Assembly (NCBI GenBank): GCA_011620845.1
Contig: WOYJ01000181.1
Coordinates: 1-8,214, forward strand
Direction: 5' to 3'
DNA: 8,214 bases
From: Methanobacteriaceae archaeon
Lineage (GTDB): Archaea > Methanobacteriota > Methanobacteria > Methanobacteriales > Methanobacteriaceae
A program made the position numbers and the translations under genes. Below, one piece after another: positions 6,193 through 8,214 of the stretch. Each line of letters starts with the position of its first letter. The stretch's first letter is position 1. Under the pieces are notes generated by a model. The model worked only from the letters and a program-made list of their open reading frames with translations, ran no database searches and was not told the origin of the DNA.

Positions 6193-6232
6193 GATAAAAT
6201 TATTTCAAATTTGTACTGGGGGATATTTTATC
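6193..6232 (-). promoter_or_regulatory. Possible promoter of the ABC ATPase operon
   Basis: The minus strand shows GATAAAATATCC (6232-6221) and AAATAATTTTATC (6206-6194), both TATA-like. From the first, a start about 25 bases on would give a leader of some 45-50 nt before the ATG at 6152. Which box is used, if either, cannot be settled by reading. Confidence 0.3.
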
Positions 6233-6260
6233 TTATCCACCAATAAAATAATGATCCAGT

Positions 6261-6281
6261 TTTAGTATAACTAATTATATA
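6261..6281 (+). promoter_or_regulatory. Possible promoter of the DUF2769-type gene
   Basis: Plus-strand TATA-like boxes TTTAGTATAA (6261-6270) and TTATATA (6275-6281) precede the gene. The first would place transcription start near 6290, just before the GGGGG ribosome-binding site (6291-6295). The second would start the RNA near the start codon itself. The 149-base gap between this gene and the divergent ATPase holds promoters for both directions and nothing else that I can recognise. Confidence 0.35.
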
Positions 6282-6301
6282 GAATCTGATGGGGGTGTTA
6301 A

Positions 6302-6607
6302 TTGTTGGTTAAAATTGATTTCAGTGTGAGAAACATCAAAAAATGTTTATGCCCTGGCTGTCCCGTCCAAAAGGAAAGTGAATGTGCCGAGGGGAAAAGA
6401 AGGATTATGCTTGAGATAGCTTACTCCAGTGAAAGTGGCATGTACTTTGAGAGGGACCGGGTCCCGGGAATGTATTGTACCACTGGAGAAGCACTATGTT
6501 CAGATCTTGATTTTAATAAAATCTGTAAATGTCCTGAATGCCCTGTATGGGAAGAATATGGGCTTGAAAACAAATACTATTGTAAGTATGGGAAACCTGA
6601 TTACTGA
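6302..6607 (+). CDS. Small cysteine-rich protein, DUF2769 type
   Basis: A 101-residue soluble protein with ten cysteines (residues 15, 17, 20, 28, 59, 66, 75, 77, 80, 94). Two copies of the motif CxCxxCPV (CLCPGCPV at 15-22 and CKCPECPV at 75-82) suggest an internal duplication. A third block reads MYCTTGEALCSDL, and the end YYCKYGKPDY is family-like. From memory this fits DUF2769, small methanogen proteins of unknown function. The cysteine spacing suggests metal or iron-sulfur binding, which is inference. No ATG is available: TTG at 6302 or 6305 must start it. GGGGGTG at 6291-6297 is spaced better for 6305. It is transcribed divergently from the ABC ATPase and ends in a strong hairpin shared with the phosphoesterase. 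Confidence 0.85.
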   Translation: MLVKIDFSVRNIKKCLCPGCPVQKESECAEGKRRIMLEIAYSSESGMYFERDRVPGMYCTTGEALCSDLDFNKICKCPECPVWEEYGLENKYYCKYGKPDY

Positions 6608-6639
6608 AAAATTTACCGCCCTCTAGGGCAGTAAATTTT
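6608..6639. terminator. Bidirectional hairpin terminator between convergent genes
   Basis: AAAATTTACCGCCC (6608-6621) pairs with GGGCAGTAAATTTT (6626-6639) across a TCTA loop, giving a 14-bp stem with one mismatch. It begins one base after the DUF2769-type stop and ends five bases before the phosphoesterase stop. A GC core with flanking A/T tracts gives T runs on both strands, so it can serve either gene. Confidence 0.8.
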
Positions 6640-6644
6640 CAAAT

Positions 6645-7490
6645 TTAACTCGCCCCCTTCAAGGTGAACACCGTTATCTCCGGGTCGCAGTTGATTCTAA
6701 ACCAGAAAACGTTGGTACCTAATCCCCTGCTGGTATACTGAACCATGTCCTTCACCTGATATTTGCCAAGGGGATACTTAACGAAATGGGGCCCTCTAAT
6801 TATGGTACCCAGTCCAGGTATTACAAACTGTCCCCCGTGGGAATGGCCTGAAATCTGTAAACCGAATCTACCGGTGGTGGAGCTTATATCGGCGAAGTCC
6901 GGTTCATGAGCCAGGAGTATGGCCGGACCTTCCTCTGGTAATTTTTCCATTACCAGGTCTAGGCGGTGCTTCTCGAGCATCACACTGTCCACTCCGGCTA
7001 TGTGTAGCTGGGCTTCCCCTCGCCTCAGGGTGTAGACATCGTTGCTTACATCTACGATCCCGGATTTCTTGAGTACGTCTCGGATTTTGTCTGCGCCTAG
7101 CCAGTGATCATGATTTCCCAAAGTTGTGATAGACAGGTCTTTTGGATTTAATTCCTTTAAAGACGCTTCCAATTCACATGCCACATCTTCAAAGATATAC
7201 GAGACAAAATCTCCGGTTATGGCCACCATATCCGGGTTTTGTTCGTTTACTAATTTTATTACTCCCTCTAGATGTTTAGGGGTTATCCACTGGCCTAAAT
7301 GTATATCTGAAATATTAACTATACGGTAATCTTCAAAAACAGGGTCAAGTCCCGGTATATCCACTTCAACATCCTCTAACTGGAAATCGTCTGGCCTGAA
7401 TTCAGGTTTAAATAATTTGTTACGCCAGTTGGTCATGCCACGTTGCATTGTTTTCCTTAAACGTGGATATTTCAACTCATCTTCCTTCAT
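6645..7490 (-). CDS. Calcineurin-like metallophosphoesterase (YkuE/YaeI-type, 281 aa)
   Basis: Metal-dependent phosphoesterase of the calcineurin-like superfamily. All five metal/active-site blocks are present: SDIHLG (D62, H64), GDFV (D94), GNHDHW (N126, H127), LLAHEPD (H195) and SGHSHGGQ (H216, H218). The SGHSHGGQ block followed by GPHFVKYPLGKY and YTSRGLG is typical of the YkuE/YaeI group. The bacterial relatives act at the membrane or on lipid-linked substrates, but this protein has no obvious signal peptide or membrane helix; the first 35 residues are basic and polar. The ATG is the first start after an in-frame TAG. A GGAG sits about 15 bases upstream, further than usual. It follows the DUF308-type gene by about 100 bases on the same strand. 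The physiological substrate is unknown. Confidence 0.93.
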   Translation of the reverse strand: MKEDELKYPRLRKTMQRGMTNWRNKLFKPEFRPDDFQLEDVEVDIPGLDPVFEDYRIVNISDIHLGQWITPKHLEGVIKLVNEQNPDMVAITGDFVSYIFEDVACELEASLKELNPKDLSITTLGNHDHWLGADKIRDVLKKSGIVDVSNDVYTLRRGEAQLHIAGVDSVMLEKHRLDLVMEKLPEEGPAILLAHEPDFADISSTTGRFGLQISGHSHGGQFVIPGLGTIIRGPHFVKYPLGKYQVKDMVQYTSRGLGTNVFWFRINCDPEITVFTLKGAS

Positions 7491-7530
7491 GTTATAGATG
7501 ATCTACTCCTTTTATGGGATAAATCTATCA

Positions 7531-7560
7531 CTGGATAAAATAAAAATAGAAGAAAATTGG
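7531..7560 (-). terminator. T-rich tract after the DUF308-type gene
   Basis: The minus strand reads a pyrimidine-rich TTTTCTTCTATTTTTATTTT in the gap between the DUF308-type stop (7590) and the phosphoesterase start (7490). This is the kind of T-rich tract used in archaeal termination. Part of it could instead belong to a promoter for the phosphoesterase gene. Confidence 0.35.
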
Positions 7561-7589
7561 TTGTTAAGGGTTTGCGGATGATTAAACCA

Positions 7590-8077
7590 TTATTCACCGG
7601 CGAATATACTGAAGATACCGGTTAGAAGTAACCAGATTCCTATTAAAAATCCAAGGTAAATTGGATGGAAAGCATATGTGCCTAAAATTATGTAGATTAC
7701 ACCAAGCACGATTCCTAATACCCCACCCCATACTCTATGTTTAGCATCTAATCCACCTAAAAGTGAGATTACTCCGGCAATTATCATTAAAATACCGGCC
7801 AAGTAGAGTACTATGCCTGTTAAGAAGGCGAATAGGGCTGGGTAGAAAACTAAACCAAAACCTATAATTAATGCTATGATACCCAATATGACCAATAAAA
7901 CACCGACCAGTCTGCTGACCTGTAATTCGGCCACACCTGCAATAAGGAACCAGATACCCAGCATGATCACTGCAAATCCAGCTATGAAGCTGACTGCAAC
8001 AATACCCACCACAGGGAAGACCATTATCAGGATACCGAGTATATTATGGCCAGTATACCCATTATCGAATTTCTCAA
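7590..8077 (-). CDS. DUF308/HdeD-like membrane protein, probably frameshifted near its start
   Basis: Very hydrophobic protein with glycine-rich helix pairs, as in the DUF308 (HdeD-like) family of small six-helix membrane proteins. The continuous frame from ATG 8024 gives 144 aa with about five to six helices and no ribosome-binding site before its ATG. Just upstream, GGAGGAG (8082-8088, complement) sits four bases before TTG 8077, which reads MRNSIMGILAII and then runs into a stop in another frame. The body frame upstream of 8024 reads LGILI directly after that point. One missing base near 8040-8047 therefore explains both halves. Repaired, the product would be 162 aa beginning MRNSIMGILAII followed by LGILIMVFPVVG, a natural first helix. 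HdeD in E. coli is linked to acid stress; no role is known for archaeal homologs. The break could be real or a sequencing error. Confidence 0.75.
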
Positions 8078-8137
8078 ATAACTCCTCCTACCAAATTTTT
8101 CCAACAAACCACTTAACAAGATAATATTAAACTTTCA

Positions 8138-8150
8138 AATGTATAAATGT
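8138..8150 (-). promoter_or_regulatory. TATA-like promoter of the DUF308-type gene
   Basis: The minus strand reads ACATTTATACATTTG around 8150-8136. This is a good archaeal TATA-like box. Initiation about 25 bases on gives a leader near 40 nt before the GGAGGAG and TTG 8077. The remaining DNA to the window edge (8151-8214) is AT-rich with no recognisable gene. Confidence 0.45.
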
Positions 8151-8214
8151 TAGTTTTTATTTAAAATAAACAAATTAAGAGCTTTTTAAAGGTTTTAAGT
8201 TGAAATTCATGGAA

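Overview
The window looks like chromosomal DNA of a methanogenic archaeon of the Methanobacterium type. Four things point there: GGTGAT/GGAG ribosome-binding sites matching the archaeal anti-Shine-Dalgarno; AT-rich intergenic DNA with archaeal TATA-like boxes; a DUF2769-type cysteine protein, a family I associate with methanogens; and archaeal-style ABC-2 and FtsX/MacB exporters. This is inference from gene content and signals; no marker gene is present to prove it.

Layout. Positions 1-47 probably hold the last codons of a plus-strand gene. From 112 to about 6152 lies a block of minus-strand genes. In transcription order they are: a CcmA/NatA-type ABC ATPase (6152-5235), an ABC-2 permease (5168-3981), a regulatory module of a small four-helix membrane protein (3726-3377) and an XRE-family regulator (3376-3083), an FtsX/MacB-type permease (3008-1926), its LolD/MacB-type ATPase (1933-1268), and a second ABC-2 permease (1242-112). 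A divergent plus-strand gene (6302-6607) encodes a small DUF2769-type protein with ten cysteines. It shares a hairpin terminator with a convergent calcineurin-like metallophosphoesterase (7490-6645). Last is a DUF308/HdeD-like membrane protein (8077-7590, minus).

How the genes may work together. The two ABC-2 permeases are clearly paralogous and would fit as the two membrane halves of one exporter driven by the CcmA-type ATPase, yet they lie at opposite ends of the block. Between them sit a MacB/LolD-like exporter pair and the regulator plus small membrane protein. The regulator's promoter carries two overlapping inverted repeats just after a TATA-like box, and the FtsX operon is preceded by two exact 12-bp direct repeats 21 bp apart. 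These suggest local control of the export genes, possibly by the encoded XRE protein. That link is inferred.

Most unusual points. The small membrane protein at 3726-3377 and the DUF308 protein at 8077-7590 both look frameshifted by one base near their 5' ends: in each, a good ribosome-binding site and a sensible N-terminus lie in a different frame from the body. A perfect 88-bp tandem duplication fills the leader upstream of the regulatory module. The XRE regulator carries a hydrophobic N-terminus that looks like the start of another membrane protein fused to it.
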